From: Perca fluviatilis
Lineage: Eukaryota > Chordata > Actinopteri > Perciformes > Percidae
DNA length: 64,000 bases
Reading direction: 5' to 3'
NCBI RefSeq assembly: GCF_010015445.1
Contig: NC_053128.1
Coordinates: 6,958,840 to 7,022,839 of the forward strand
The notes below the pieces were generated by a model. The model was not told where the DNA came from, ran no database searches, and was given only the letters and a program-made list of their open reading frames with translations. The position numbers were made by a program, and so were the translations under genes. This document shows positions 46,552 through 59,119 of the stretch, piece by piece (position 1 is the first letter of the stretch; each line of letters starts with the position of its first letter).

Positions 46552-47982
46552 GTAGGACCTCAGAGCATGTTTTTATATGAATACAAAAAACTTTATTGTC
46601 CACAGATGTGAACATTTTTCTTCGCCTTCACCAAGAATACAAGAATATAAGAGAGACAGGACATTACAAACAGTACATAGCCAAGACGGCAATACGGACA
46701 AAACAGACAATACATTTCCTAAAAAGTGACTTTACAAAGGTTACATTTACAAAAGTAAATAAATAGATAAATATAGCCCACCAAAAAGATTGCCGTGCAT
46801 AAAACCTGCAGAAATGAGTGTAAGGGTGAGGACAGAAGTCCCATTAATCCCTCTAAATATGATCCTCAGTATTGATAGTGAAAAGTTCTAGCTTTTAAAA
46901 TAAAAAAAGGAAATCCATGCACATCTAAGCTGATAGAGTGCCAAAATCTGAAACATTGAAATATAATCTGCACTAAGCCTTTTACTGAAAACATGTTATT
47001 GTTAAGATATTGTAGCACTGAATGTCTAAAGTCTCTTCATATTGAGCTATTTGTTAAAAAAACACTTACAATACAATGCAAATATTTCAACTCAATATGT
47101 CTGGGCTCATATTCGCTCTTAATATCTTTTTAAAAGTGAGTCAGGCTGGCAACAAAATATGAAAAGACAGGACGCAAAGTAGATAAAATGACAGGGATTA
47201 TTTACTTGTATTCAAGATTGTTTATGTGTTTAATAAGATGGACAAGAAGATGATTAGTGCTACTGATCAAGTTGATTTGTTCTGATTTTGACACATATTA
47301 TTAAATGAAATGAATTGCTGTTGGCACTGCAAAAATCCCATTGTCCAAGCAAGACTCAGACCTCTAGGAAACTCCATCAGACCATCAGGCCTTTTAATTC
47401 AACTCAATGTACGAGTTAAAAAGACAAGAATTATTAATACAATCATGTTTTTTTTTGTTATGATGTGGCTCTTTCCAGGAAAGGTTTTGGCTTAAAAATG
47501 GGTCGCATATCTAACATAGGGAAATTGAGGCCAGTTACACTGAAAGAAGCATAATGAGCTTGCATGTGTTGCTTGACAAGATTATTTGTCTTGGCAAAAG
47601 AAAGTCGACGATCTGACTTTCTTGAATTGTCCTTTTGAAGTGGATTTAAACCGACAAGTGAGTTAGGTCTTCACACAGCTGAGGAACATGAAGTGGTGAG
47701 TCACAACAACCAGTTCTACATTACTTACTGTCATAGGATCACAGTGTGAAGAGAAAAAAAAGGACACTCACAAGTGGTCAAATAAAAGTTAACGTACTAT
47801 TATATTGACAGAGGTTAAAACAGATGAAGTTAAAAAGGAGGACCATAACAGGAGAGAGGAGGAGGTTTAATTGAAAATATGAAGTCAAACAGACAGCAGT
47901 AATGTTTTCCATGTTTCATTTTGGATAACTTGAAACAGTAAATATAAAGAAACAAACAGCTGTGTGACATAAGGAGCTGTAG

Positions 47983-47988
<6 letters not shown>

Positions 47989-48029
<41 letters not shown>
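47989..48029 (+). repeat. (GA)n microsatellite
   Basis: Pure GA run. Confidence 0.95.
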
Positions 48030-48032
<3 letters not shown>

Positions 48033-48342
48033 ATTATAAAACACTGCCAGTATAAACACATTCGGATGCCTGAACATGTTCAGGCAGACCTGCTTTGTTT
48101 ATTTGTGCTATGCGTTTGTGCATATTCACATACACGCATGCACATGCACGCACACACGCGCACAAACACATGCACCAGATGTTACTGCTGCAAATTGACA
48201 CACAACATGATATTCTGCACTCTGTCGCAACCTTTTCAACGCCATCCATGTCACCCATTGGGCTTCAGAAGGGACATTTTGACTTTTGTTCTGTCCAGCA
48301 GTTGTTGTGTTGTTGCTGTAATGAACACTGCAGCCTCTAAGA

Positions 48343-48658
48343 CAGTGGTTCTCAAACTTATTTCAATAATGTACCCCCATCGAAATATCTTTTTATTCAA
48401 GTAGTCGGTAGCAACAAAATGCCTAGCTATATAAAGAGGCACAACACAGCGCTCCGCCATCAGTGGCTGATTTATAATGATATTGTAACCTAAAAAAAAC
48501 ACTTAAATACTTAGAATGTATCACTAAATGCATTCATTATCATAGTGTATCATTATTTTAGGAATTATGCATGAATTATATATTTTAAATAAAGATTTTC
48601 CAAAGATCTAACGTACCCCCCCTGCAGTCCTCCAAAGTACGCCTAGGGGTAAACACTG
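48343..48658. mobile_element. hAT MITE, CAGTGGTTCTCAAAC end
   Basis: This 316-bp element starts CAGTGGTTCTCAAACTT and ends GGGGTAAACACTG. Flanking 8-mers CTCTAAGA (48335-48342) and CTCTAGGA (48659-48666) match at 7 of 8. The start is the classic hAT (Charlie-like) terminal sequence. Confidence 0.87.
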
Positions 48659-48711
48659 CTCTAGGAGACACTAGCACTAGCACTGTTCTCACTACAGTGG
48701 TTCAGGAGCTT

Positions 48712-48715
<4 letters not shown>

Positions 48716-48763
<48 letters not shown>

Positions 48764-48764
48764 C

Positions 48765-48804
<40 letters not shown>

Positions 48805-48845
48805 CTCCCATAGAGATTATGTTCTTCTCACGCATATCTGTCCAG

Positions 48846-48893
<48 letters not shown>
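48716..48893 (+). repeat. GT array then CT array
   Basis: GT with GC variants (48716-48803) and pure CT (48848-48893). Confidence 0.95.
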
Positions 48894-48896
<3 letters not shown>

Positions 48897-49317
48897 TCTA
48901 TCCCCCTTCTGAACCCTCAACTGTACGCTTTTAGCTTTTTAGCACATAGCTGTAGTTTTGGTTCAGTCTCACCGCTCTCATTAATGTTGTTTCCAGCAGC
49001 AGCAGCAGGCAGATGTTTTCTGCAAACAAGCTCCGATACTCTACACAACCTGCATATAGCACCACACTGCAGACAGACAACCAGTCAACTAGCTGGTGGA
49101 ACATTTCACAGCTAAAGAGGCAAATTTAGTTAGTTAGTGGAAACTAAACCAGAGCTACAGGGACAGTGCATTCTGGACATTGTTGTGGAATTTTGCCACT
49201 GGTAGTCAAAAATGCCCATTAGGAAACCCTTTAGACAATTAATTAAAATGAAGAAGAGGAAAGGCACAACATACAAATGTTAAAGTTTTACCAAATTATT
49301 GAAATACTATTCTAGAG

Positions 49318-49771
49318 CAGGGGTCTTCAATGTTTTTTAAGCCAAGGACCCCTTAACTGAAAGAGAGACAGAGCAGGGACCCCCTACTATATATTATGTA
49401 TAAAATGAAGTTGCATATTAAACTCGGCCTACAATAACGTGTGGGTGTTCTATACATAGCTTTTTTTGCATACTAAGTTTTGAAATTGGCAAATAATTGT
49501 TGGCATGGTTTTATAAATCATGTTTTAATGTTAAACATAAAGTGTGGCACAGTGAATCCTTAGGATGAACTGTATCTGTGGATGGCCTTAGTGACTACCT
49601 TACCTATAGGCCAGTAAGCAGTGGGGATTTATATTTGCTAATAATATGTTGGATTTGTGTTTACTGATGTTAATTTTTGAAAAAACTTAAATTAACAATA
49701 ATTTTGAGGCCCCCCTGCATTGACTCTGAGGACCCCCCCAGGGGTCCCGGACCCCCTGTTGAAGATCCCTG
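49318..49771 (-). mobile_element. hAT MITE family H2 copy 2, opposite orientation
   Basis: This 454-bp element starts CAGGGGTCTTCAATG and ends TTGAAGATCCCTG with the exact 8-bp duplication TTCTAGAG (49310-49317 and 49772-49779). The interior is the reverse complement of 30785-31258 along its whole length. Confidence 0.88.
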
Positions 49772-50026
49772 TTCTAGAGAAATAAGACTATTAGATTGAT
49801 TGAAGACATGTCTGCTTTTCAAGACAGTAGTTTCCTTGATGTCATCCATACTCCCGATGGCTCCGGCCATCGCAATCTTGGCAGCTAATTCAAAATGGTC
49901 AAAGAGGTGGAGCGTGGTCAAATCTGAGGCAGGCCGAATGAAGCCTACTGTCTTGCCTCTTGTGACGGCAGCCACCTGTCACTCAAAGCAGAAACGCCCT
50001 CAGCTACGCAGAACTTTAAGCCTTAA

Positions 50027-50285
50027 CCCTTGTGTTGTCTGCCCGTCAACCGTGCAACTTTGTGTTTTTCTGGGTCGAAATTTCAACATTTCGTTGTTCT
50101 TTTTCGAAAGTTTCTCGAAGTTTTTGTCGATTTTATTCAAATTCTTTTGTCACTTTTTTTCCAATTGTTTTCGTCACTTTTTTTGGCGTTTTTTTAATTA
50201 CGTTGTTGTCAATTTTTTAACAAGTTTTTGTCACCTTTGGCGATGTTTTTGGTCAAATTTTTTTTTCCCCTGCGTTTTTGTAGCT
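50027..50285 (+). mobile_element. Truncated TTAACCCTT-type repeat
   Basis: It starts TTAACCCTTGTGTTGTCTGC and then becomes a T-rich gttttcgtcactttttt degenerate sequence. Only the terminus is shared with the two other copies. Confidence 0.45.
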
Positions 50286-51008
50286 TGATGCTGATAGCCA
50301 GGCTCTCATTGGCTAGCTGTTAGCCAATCAGAGTCAAGCAGCTTAGCTCGTTGAATATTAATGAGAACTGGCACAAATCGAGCTGAGTCTTCCTGCAGGC
50401 TTTCTATACCACGCTAGAATGGCTTGAAACAAGGTAACCAAGGCATTTTTTTCCACACAAAAAATGTTACAGAGTCCATAGTAGAACTTCAGACATTACC
50501 ACAAAATAATGAAATACATTTGGCAGGGCACCTTTAAAGCCTAAGAAAACACTTCTTTTATTTCGCTGTAAATTTGACAGAAGACATTTACGCTTTTCAA
50601 ACCTTGTACATACAGATTTGACAAAAGTGGAAAGAAGGAAGCAGTTTGTTTAGATTTATGATGTCATCTTAAGTTTGTGGTAAAGAAAGTGCTTAAAATG
50701 TACGGGACATACTTGCAAACTACTTTTTTTAGTTTAATTCTGAGGTGCTTTTAAACCCTTTGGACGTCTCCAGAGACAAATGTGGACACAAATCTTAATG
50801 AAGTTGCGTGTGGTTCAGCCCGAGAAAACATTCAAAGTGAACTTCTTGTTAAGGATAATATTTAGACAAACTACTTTCAGTTTAATCTTGAAATAATTCC
50901 AAATAAATTTCTGACTTGGTTTTATATGCAACCAGTGGGGAGGGAAAAAAAGAATAAAGTGAAGTATATGTGCTGAAAAACACTGTTTCCTATGGACTCT
51001 TAAAAAAC

Positions 51009-51009
<1 letters not shown>

Positions 51010-51059
<50 letters not shown>
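51010..51059 (+). repeat. (CA)n microsatellite
   Basis: CA run with one CG. Confidence 0.95.
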
Positions 51060-51616
51060 AAGCTCATGAATTGCTCCTTGTGTTGTCATTAGGACCCATG
51101 TGTGTGTGTTTATTCAGTCACTGGATTATTGGCCGATAGTCAAACAAACTCACTAAGACTGAAAACACAGCGGCTCTATAATATGGTTTTTCCATAGGTA
51201 CGGGTCGGTCCACTATAGCCTCATAGCAGTGGATAGCAGTACTCTGCATTTACACTCTATTTTGCACTTGTTTACATACTATTGTAAAATTGTAACATAT
51301 ACATGACATAAAATTAGACTGCAATTTGCTACATTCTGCTACATCTAAAAATGAATACAAAATACTGTAAAAAAAAAAAAAAAAGAAGAAAATTCTGTGT
51401 TGGGACACTGAACTATTTGATGACCTCTTTGAAAGGTGAATGAAGATGAGCAAGTGAGGCCGAATCCGGAGCGTTTTGTAATTGTATGGGACGATGTGGC
51501 ATTTCACCGCTCTCTTCCAGTCACAGAGCCCGTCCCAGGACGCTGTCCTTTTTCCTTCCAGTGTTGTCAAATGTTGTCAGTGTTCTGGTACAAGAGTTGA
51601 TCCTGAGATGTGTATT

Positions 51617-51870
51617 AACCCTCATGTTGTCCTCGGGTCCAGGTTGACGCGTTTTCAAAATTTCACAATCAGAAATATATATATATATATTATTTTTTTT
51701 AAATAGTAAAATTACCCAAAAATTTGATGGATTCCATACAATGCTCTTCGCACGTACAATTCATGATCACTACTTTAATTGAATTTTGGATGTTTTATTC
51801 AAGTTTTAGCATTTCAATTTTTTTTATTGTTTCAAAACTGCATTCTGACTTAACTTTGACTCTTTGAAGT
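51617..51870 (+). mobile_element. TTAACCCTC-ended repeat copy 2
   Basis: It starts TTAACCCTCATGTTGTCCTC and contains gattccatacaatgctcttc and tggatgttttattcaa, matching the copy at 19020-19228 in reverse. An AT array (51677-51690) lies inside. Confidence 0.62.
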
Positions 51871-52121
51871 CTCTGATTATCCATCAACATATACGTTCCT
51901 CTAATATTAGTCTAAATATTTCATAATTTCTTAACTCAAAAATTAGGTATCATTTCCTACAAATGAGGAATATTGTCCATGAATTCAAAAAAATAAGTGT
52001 AAACCTAGTGGTAATAACTTTAATAATAATAAGTTAGTGGTGTTTGGTGGTTGGGTAACAAAAGCATAAAAAAATAGATTATTTTTTGGAGCAGTGTGAC
52101 AGTGTCACGTGATGACACGCG

Positions 52122-52212
52122 TCAAAGGGGCAGCGGGTCGGATTCAAACCCGCGCCGCTGCAGGACTCAGCCAACACGGGGCGAACGCGCTTATTGGGTG
52201 AGCTAGAGGCCG
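52122..52212 (-). mobile_element. tRNA-derived SINE head
   Basis: On the - strand it reads GCGGCCTCTAGCTCACCC, with an A-box-like TAGCTCACCCAA and a B-box GGTTTGAATCC about 50 bases later. The spacing and boxes match a tRNA-derived Pol III promoter; it cannot fold as a functional tRNA. The following 200 bases on the + side hold ggccttgctcaagggcac and a second B-box-like GGTTCAATCCC on the - strand (52387-52400). Confidence 0.65.
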
Positions 52213-52756
52213 CCCCCCCCCCACAGTTACACATTCATACGTGGAAGCTGCCTAGTACAACCACAGTCTGATCTGCTGGCCACTGGGTTAGGGGCCTTGC
52301 TCAAGGGCACTTCAGTGGTGGTAATGAGGGAGGGGATAGGCGCTGCTCTTTCACTTTCCCCCACATAGATTTTATCCTGCCGGGATTGAACCGGCGATAC
52401 CAGCCCTGGATTAAGTTTTCTTTACAATTTTTCTTTGTGTTGCAGTATGGTGGACGTTAGTGAAAAACTGTGGTTAAGGCAAATAAACAACGGGTACACG
52501 GTTACGGTTGGACAACTTAAACGGAACGCTGTTGTTATTGTTCAAGGTGAAAACAAAACGAATGATTTAAATTGATTTTATTTTCTTGATAAACAATATT
52601 TAATTGATTAAAATGAGCAATATCTGACTATAAAATAGCGAAAATACACCGAGCAATCTGCCCACAATTCTTTAGAACTTTGAATTCTTCATTTTATGGA
52701 CGCATTTTAATTGGCACACAGAAGTATTGAGGTCTGGTTCCCAGGCCTAGGGATAG

Positions 52757-52764
52757 TGTGTGTG

Positions 52765-52833
<69 letters not shown>

Positions 52834-52839
52834 GTGTAT
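52757..52839 (+). repeat. (GT)n microsatellite
   Basis: GT run with CG interruptions at both ends. Confidence 0.95.
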
Positions 52840-53236
52840 ACAGTGTAAACAGGAAGTTTCAACCAAAAGTAAAGAGACTCAATAGATGCACTGAAAAAAA
52901 AGAAAGGAGTGGAAAATGAAGTGAGAGGAAGGAGTGATGTAATGTCTAAAACGAAGCCATTGTGTTTGCGCTGAGCCTTTTCTGTTTTTCTCATGCACTC
53001 ATTCACTCTCTCTCTCTTTCACTTTCTCCGTCACCGTTTTAACTTTCTTTCTTTCCCCCCCCCCCGACACCTATTTCCTTTTCACCCTCTCACACAGCTC
53101 TCTCTCCTTCCTCTCTTTTTTGTTATTTTCTTCACTTTCCTGTCTTCTCTCATAGTGACAAACATTTCATTACATGTTTACTCCGTTGCATATTTTTTGT
53201 CACTTTTGATTTCATCTTCCTGTCTTGACATACTCA

Positions 53237-53239
<3 letters not shown>

Positions 53240-53283
<44 letters not shown>

Positions 53284-53440
53284 TCACATGCACACACACA
53301 CACACACACACACTCACAGCTGTATGTAGTTTGGCAGTGTTAGGCAGAGAAGCCTGCAGGCTGAGGTCATAACTCTGGGAAAACAGGTGGTAGACTGATG
53401 TGAGAGAGAGAGAGAGAGTGAGAGAGAGAGAGAGAGAGAG
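53240..53440 (+). repeat. CT, CA and GA arrays
   Basis: CT (53240-53282), CA (53290-53312) and GA (53401-53440); the CT and GA arrays can pair as a hairpin. Confidence 0.93.
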
Positions 53441-53999
53441 GGCGGCAGACACAGAAACACAGACCTGAATGCATCATACACACTCAAATACATAAACGCA
53501 TTAATGCAGACGTAGATACACACACATGTTCCGACATTTACATTTTTTTTTTCCAAATTAGGTTTATGTTTTCTCTGTGCTCACATCATTATTACAGCTA
53601 GTCATGATGTTTAACACGTCTTCTTACACTTTCAAACCACAATAGAAATGAACAAAATATCCCTGAAAACAATGAAGATTAAGAGCACGTTTTTGCTCTG
53701 TTATGGCGTTGTGACGTGATAATACGGTTGGGAAATCAGTTTGGAGGGGGACTCTGAAACGAGGGGTAAGGTCAAGGGTGAGAGATGTCTCTCTCTCTCT
53801 CTCTCTCTCCATTAAGCAGCGTACAGTAGGTGAAACGGATAGTAATCTGCATGGCATTGCTGTAAACCACACTAATGCCTTTTAATACTCTGAATCTCCT
53901 CTTTCCTCAGTCACTGAATGCACTCCTATAAGCTGACGGAAATCTTCTATCGCCCATTTACCTTCCGTACAATCATAAATCATTTTTTTGCTGCTTTTA

Positions 54000-54082
54000 A
54001 ATGTCTTATGGATCCCTGTACGGTGTCCTTGAGTGCCAAGAAAGGCACCTTAAAATAAAATGTATTATTATTATTATTATGA
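54000..54082 (+). mobile_element. Retroelement 3' tail with (ATT)n
   Basis: The sequence gtgtccttgagtgccaagaa, aggcaccttaaaataaaatg and (ATT)n at 54061-54080 is a typical fish LINE/SINE tail. Confidence 0.55.
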
Positions 54083-54685
54083 TTATAAACTATCTGTTCT
54101 AAAACTGTTAAAAAATGATATGGCCAAAAGTATATTGGACACCGATAGCAGTGTTTCCTCTATGTTGATTTTGTCGTGGCGGCCCACCATGGCAAAATTT
54201 CTGCCACCACGGTATCAGAAGTAGGGCTGTACAAAAAATGTAGTTGCGGTTGCCTTTTAAACTATCCTGCCGACATAATGCCGCTCACATTGCAATTTAA
54301 CAACAAGTATAACTATTCAGAGGTTATTGGGCCCGTCCAGTTGTTCGGACAGACCTGTCCCCACTGCTAAAAAAAATCCTAAAGGAAACACTGGATAGTC
54401 CATAAACGTTTGTTCGTTCCGAGGCTGTTTTTTTAAATGACCAAAACAAAATACCATAGGTGCATCTCTCAAGGAATTATTTCAATTTACAGTCGCTTTT
54501 CTTCCTTCATAGAATGATCAATATTTGCCCCATTTTTTTTTTTTTTTTATCATAGAATTCTAATTTTCAAATGCTGCCACTCTTGCCAATTCAACAGTCC
54601 ACTCTTGGACCGAGGGTACTCCCTCGGTCTTCCACCCTCGACACCCATAGTTTTGAAATGTCATGTTCGGTCATCACATATAACT

Positions 54686-54836
54686 TAGTCTCACATTTGC
54701 CAGAGCTATATCTCCACAGCGCTGTGGAATAAGGTCTGGCTAGTCCACACATACATTCTAGGATAGGAGTGGGAAAAAGAAACGCTCCGGGTTGTTTGCA
54801 TTTCCAATGCACACCAATCACAATCATCTTGGGCGG
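54686..54836 (+). mobile_element. Family M2 copy, left part (split by insertion)
   Basis: The left part starts TAGTCTCACATTTGCCAGAG and continues to tcttgggcgg, where it is interrupted. The family resumes at 55704 with the same ten bases followed by cgctaagctctggacg, so an 867-bp sequence was inserted here. Confidence 0.75.
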
Positions 54837-55703
54837 TCTTGTATAAAGTACTTGAAAGCACTACTTGAGTAAAAGTACAAGTATCTTACGAGAAAATGAC
54901 TTTGGTAGAAGTTGAAATCACCTTTTAGAATATTACTTGAGCAAACGTCTTTAAGTATCTGATATGTACAGAAATAATTTTCTGATATATTGATGTACTT
55001 AATTATTATACTTTATTTAGTACTTTATTGTGGCTATCATCTGAGTTTCCACACCTTTTTAAACTTCAAAAATCAAAGTCTGACATCAACAGAACAGAAA
55101 CAGAATTAAAAAAAAATTGTGAGGAAGCAATGAGTAACGAAGATGCTTTGTTTGTTTGTTTATTTTGAAACGAAAACTAAACATACACTATAATTTATTG
55201 ACAAAATACACACACATAAGACAAGGACAGACACATAGCTCCACCAGTGCAGTTATTGAGCATTCCTTACTTTTAGGGGTTTTTTTTGTTTGTTTTTTAT
55301 ATATAAACTGGTACATCCACATGCTATCATACTATAAGATGGCTTTCATCCTCTCTGGAGACATCTCACAATTGCACAAACATACATATATTTTGTTAAA
55401 CCTCAACCAATGTTGTTTCTTTGTCTACTCAACTTCTTTAAACAATAGATATGTTTAAACTAAACTTTTAAATCTCCTTTTATTGCTTTCCTGTGTTATT
55501 TGTTCAGGTAATACATTCCATTCTTGCATTGCTCTATACATGACCATATGCTTAGGGGAAATGTAATGGAGTTAACATTTTATTTATTGGAGTAAAATTA
55601 AAAGTTTCCAGAAATATAAATAACAAAGTTGAGCACAGACACGTAAAAATTCTACCTGAGTACAAAAACAAAATATTTGTACTTCGTTACAATACAACAC
55701 TGG
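54837..55703. mobile_element. Insertion splitting an M2 copy, flanked by tcttgggcgg
   Basis: An 867-bp AT-rich sequence lies between two copies of tcttgggcgg (54827-54836 and 55704-55713). Its left end is rich in agtacttgagtaaaagtac and its right end in gtacaaaaac/gtacttcgttac, the pattern of a common fish non-autonomous DNA transposon. The exact duplication length (8-10) is ambiguous. Confidence 0.65.
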
Positions 55704-55795
55704 TCTTGGGCGGCGCTAAGCTCTGGACGCAGTGACGGTGGATCTGCAAAATAGTCTCGAGGAAGGAACTTGTTTTGGTGGAACATTTGCACCCC
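55704..55795 (+). mobile_element. Family M2 copy, right part after insertion
   Basis: This is the continuation of the copy at 54686-54836, with tctgcaaaatagtctcgagg and aaggaacttgttttggtgg blocks; it then diverges, so the right end is lost. Confidence 0.72.
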
Positions 55796-56112
55796 CAAAA
55801 AGAAAACGCCACGTACAGTATTAAATGAAGTTAACTGTTCACACAATACCTTAATGTAAGCCATTTAAATTAGCTGATACATGGTTAAACCTCATTGGCT
55901 CTTACCGGTGTATCTCCACGTGTACTTTGTCCACAGCAATCCCACCAATCGGTCCCAAATCGTCCCAGTTAGAGAGTAAAGAGTAAAATATTATTGGAAT
56001 TTACAGTAATATACTGGCTGCAGCGTAATTCCCACCTTTTCCTTTATTTTCCCAAGATGCATTGGTATTAACAGTAAATACCTGTAATCTGTAACATTCG
56101 CAGACAGTGCTG

Positions 56113-56890
56113 TAATAGAGAGCCGAAGTCCCGCCCCTTCCGGTGGACCTCATGGGACCTTAATTTGGAAAAAAATATGAACGAGAGTCAATGGAGAGAT
56201 AATAATTGTTTTTTGATCCCGTTTGAATTGAGCCATGGATTACAAATATGTTGACAAATATTATTTTTCAATCGAAGAAAGTCTCAGTTAGCCGTAGGTT
56301 TGTCATATGACCACTTAGATTTGTGTGAAACCGCTCAGTGAACTACATCTCTCGTCTCACCTAGCTTGATGCTCAACTTGCTCGCTAGCTAGCTAGCTTA
56401 GCTCTGTTCCACGACACATGTAACGTTATCTCACCCAATGTGTTTTATCCAGTGAAGTGTTTTCAGCAGATAAGCAAAAGAACAAGCAGGATCCTCTGCT
56501 CATTAGAGTAACGTTAACCTCTACGATGTACAATACACACAGACATCGTAGCTTCAGCGAGACGTCATCCGTGCGACTTTGAAGTGTGTAGTCTTTCTAA
56601 TTGCGTATTTATTTTATTTTGAAATTTAACCAGATGTTTTATTTTGCTTCTGTGCTCGATCTGCCATGTGCTGAATTGCTGCGGAGCTCTCCGGCGTCCG
56701 GCGAACATAGAACTCTGCGTATCTGCTCGTATCTTCTAAAGTGACGAACATCATATTTGTAATCCATGGCTCAATTCAAACGGCATCAAAAAATTATTAT
56801 TAACTCTCCATTGACTCTTGTTCATATTTTTTCGAAAGATAGGTCCCGTGGACCGGAAGTAGAAGGGCGCGACTTTGGCTCTCTATATTA
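56113..56890. mobile_element. Long-TIR (fold-back) element
   Basis: The left arm (about 56113-56262) and right arm (about 56742-56888) are inverted repeats of about 145 bp. Both contain atagagagccxaagtc, agagtcaatggagag and tttgaattgagccatgg in the proper mirrored order. The 480-bp centre carries no coding sequence. A TA-like target is possible; class unknown. Confidence 0.78.
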
Positions 56891-58004
56891 TTATTTTCTC
56901 CCAGAATGCATTGCCATTTACAGTATGATCCTGTATGACATTAAACCAGTAAGATACTGTGACATTTTAGCTGTAAATCTACATCAGAGGTTTACAGTGT
57001 GGTTTAGGGTCTCAGGTCGAGCGACGACAATGCTAAAATGTTTCTCAACACTGTTTGTATGGAGGGCCAACTGTGCCAAAAATGAATAAAATAACTGTAT
57101 ACACCTTATTCTGATACTAAATAATAGGAATGTATAAAATATAGTTATGTAAAATTACAAAAAAATGAATGAGCTATAACTTGAAAATAATTTAAAAATA
57201 CAAAAATCTAAGTTATGTCTGGCATGCACATGCATTTAAAAAAAATGTCTACATGGAGCTATTGTTAATTAAAATTAAAAAGTCCACTTCATACTGGAGC
57301 TGCATTGGTTTGTTACAGTCTTCATCAACAGATGTCATTTGGCAGAGAGGTGCAGTGCAAAAGGCTAGTTAAGATTAGTTTTTCTATCAAACCACTATTT
57401 CCAATGTCCTCCACACTCAACTATTAAATACTTGAACAGTGTATCTAAAAATTTAAAATGTGACAAATCACTGTAAAGAAAAGACCTTCAAAATATAGTG
57501 CAAAACTAGGCTATATATTTTATAAAAGATAGGTAGAAAAATATGTATAGCTGCTTTCACCAAAACATCATCATAAATTAATCAAAACTTAAAATATTTT
57601 ATAAATTAATAATATGATGTACATAAATACACATATTGTATGCTGGTTTGGTACTAACTAATTTACTTATTTATAATCATATTTTAAATTCCTCACATGC
57701 ATAAAAGCACGGACGCAACATGACCGAAGACTAAATCAAAATCTCGTGTCTTTTTCATTTCAAATTACCACACGCACCAGATGCATTTCACTCAGAAATT
57801 GTTTACCTCATAATGACATTTTTCCAAATGACGTATTTCCCAGCGCACCTTTCTTCCTCTTCCCTCCATTTTTCTCTGTTTAAAAGTCTGTCGTCCTTCA
57901 CTCTGCTCATTACACGGAAAATTAAGAAAAAAAATACTTACATACGACACGCCACTGGAAAATGTTGCTGTACTTTTCCTCCCGTGGAAGTCCTCAACAC
58001 TGGG

Positions 58005-58007
<3 letters not shown>

Positions 58008-58070
<63 letters not shown>
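58008..58070 (+). repeat. (GT)n microsatellite
   Basis: Pure GT run; a second shorter one lies at 58173-58199. Confidence 0.96.
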
Positions 58071-58072
<2 letters not shown>

Positions 58073-58667
58073 ATGCGTGTACGCGCGTTTTGACGTCGCT
58101 AAAGCAGGTGCTTTCTGTCAAGTGTTCAGTTTGCACAGAGGAGGGACTGTTCAGTTTGAAGAATGTTCCACCGTGTGTGTGTGTGTGTGTGTGTGTGTGC
58201 ATTTTTGTGTCTGTGTGAGAGAGAGAGAAAGAGCGTGTTAAGGGTAGACCAATGTAAATCCCAGGCCAATTTGTTTACAGTTTAAAAATCCAATGTATAC
58301 TAAGTTATTCACATCCCCAGAAATGCATTGCATTTACAAAAATGAATTTTTAAATTAAACAAAAAAAGTATTTTTCATTGTCTTTGCTTTAGTTTTAATA
58401 CATTTTGTCGATTTTGAAAGGAAAATGAATCTTTTAATCTTTAAAAATTGTCAACGCTTCCACTGTGCGGGAACAGAAACTCTAACATGAATAGAAATCA
58501 CTGAACTAAAGCTATAGTGGAGACTTTTACATACAAATCAACAACTTTGCCGTAGTCCTGAAGTGATGCGTTTTACGTCCACCATCCAGAGCTAAAGGGG
58601 GCAGGAAGAGGGGAGATGTCATAGCGATGGAGCATCAGCTAGATCTATGGCACAAGCTGTGGCGGAG

Positions 58668-59119
58668 TAGCCTAGAAATCTAGACGCACCCTAGCGGCGG
58701 CCGTCTAGCAACATGGCTTGCGAGCTGGAAAAACCAAATTCTGGTCAGGCCAATCACATTGTTTATAGAGTCGGTGGGCGGGCTTAACTTAAGGACGCCA
58801 GAGTTGGGACGGTTCCGTGTGAATTCCCTGCTGCTTGAAAACAAAGAAGATTGCTGCTGGTGAACAGCGGTCTTTGGAATTGCGACTCTGGAAGACTCGG
58901 AGTTAAGCACTGAAGTCATTCTTAAAAAAGGAAGATGTGTTCGGAGTTTTGCAGACCGGATATGTCAAAAGTTGAATCTATCAACTAGCGTTGCTCTGGT
59001 TGGCTATGAGGGCAGAGGGAATTTGAAAGACAACCATTTATCCCGCCCCTCGGATTGAGCCCTGCCGATGGGGAGTTCCCAGACCCAACATCTTGATGTG
59101 GGTCTGGCTTGTCAGGCTA
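58668..59119 (+). mobile_element. Gene-fragment-carrying element, family M1-like copy 4
   Basis: This 452-bp element begins TAGCCTAGAAATCTAGAC and ends TTGTCAGGCTA, flanked by the exact 9-bp repeat GTGGCGGAG (58659-58667 and 59120-59128). It carries a third, distinct helicase 5' fragment on the + strand. End motif and duplication length match copies 1-3, though arm sequence differs. Confidence 0.85.
58862..58990 (+). pseudogene. RecQ-like helicase motif I fragment inside M1 copy 4
   Basis: The + strand frame from 58862 reads EQRSLELRLWKTRS, a stop, then ALKSFLKKEDVFGVLQTGYV, KS, a stop, and IYQLA. The ALKSFLxKEDVFGVLxTGYxKS run is the helicase segment leading into and including Walker A (TGYGKS expected), with Gly changed to Val. 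The stop replaces the Leu right after the motif (TTG to TGA). Both stops show it is a dead fragment. The match to the other two helicase fragments is at motif level, so it derives from a different paralogue or is old. Confidence 0.65.

Noticed and set aside
49670..49975. A - strand frame of 101 codons with MAAVTRGKTVGFIRPASDLT
   Set aside because: It looks somewhat protein-like but partly overlaps the hAT element at 49318-49771, has no recognisable domain or splice structure, and no supporting homologue comes to mind.
52122..52212. A functional tRNA gene on the - strand
   Set aside because: A- and B-box-like motifs are present but the arms do not pair as a cloverleaf; it is a SINE head.
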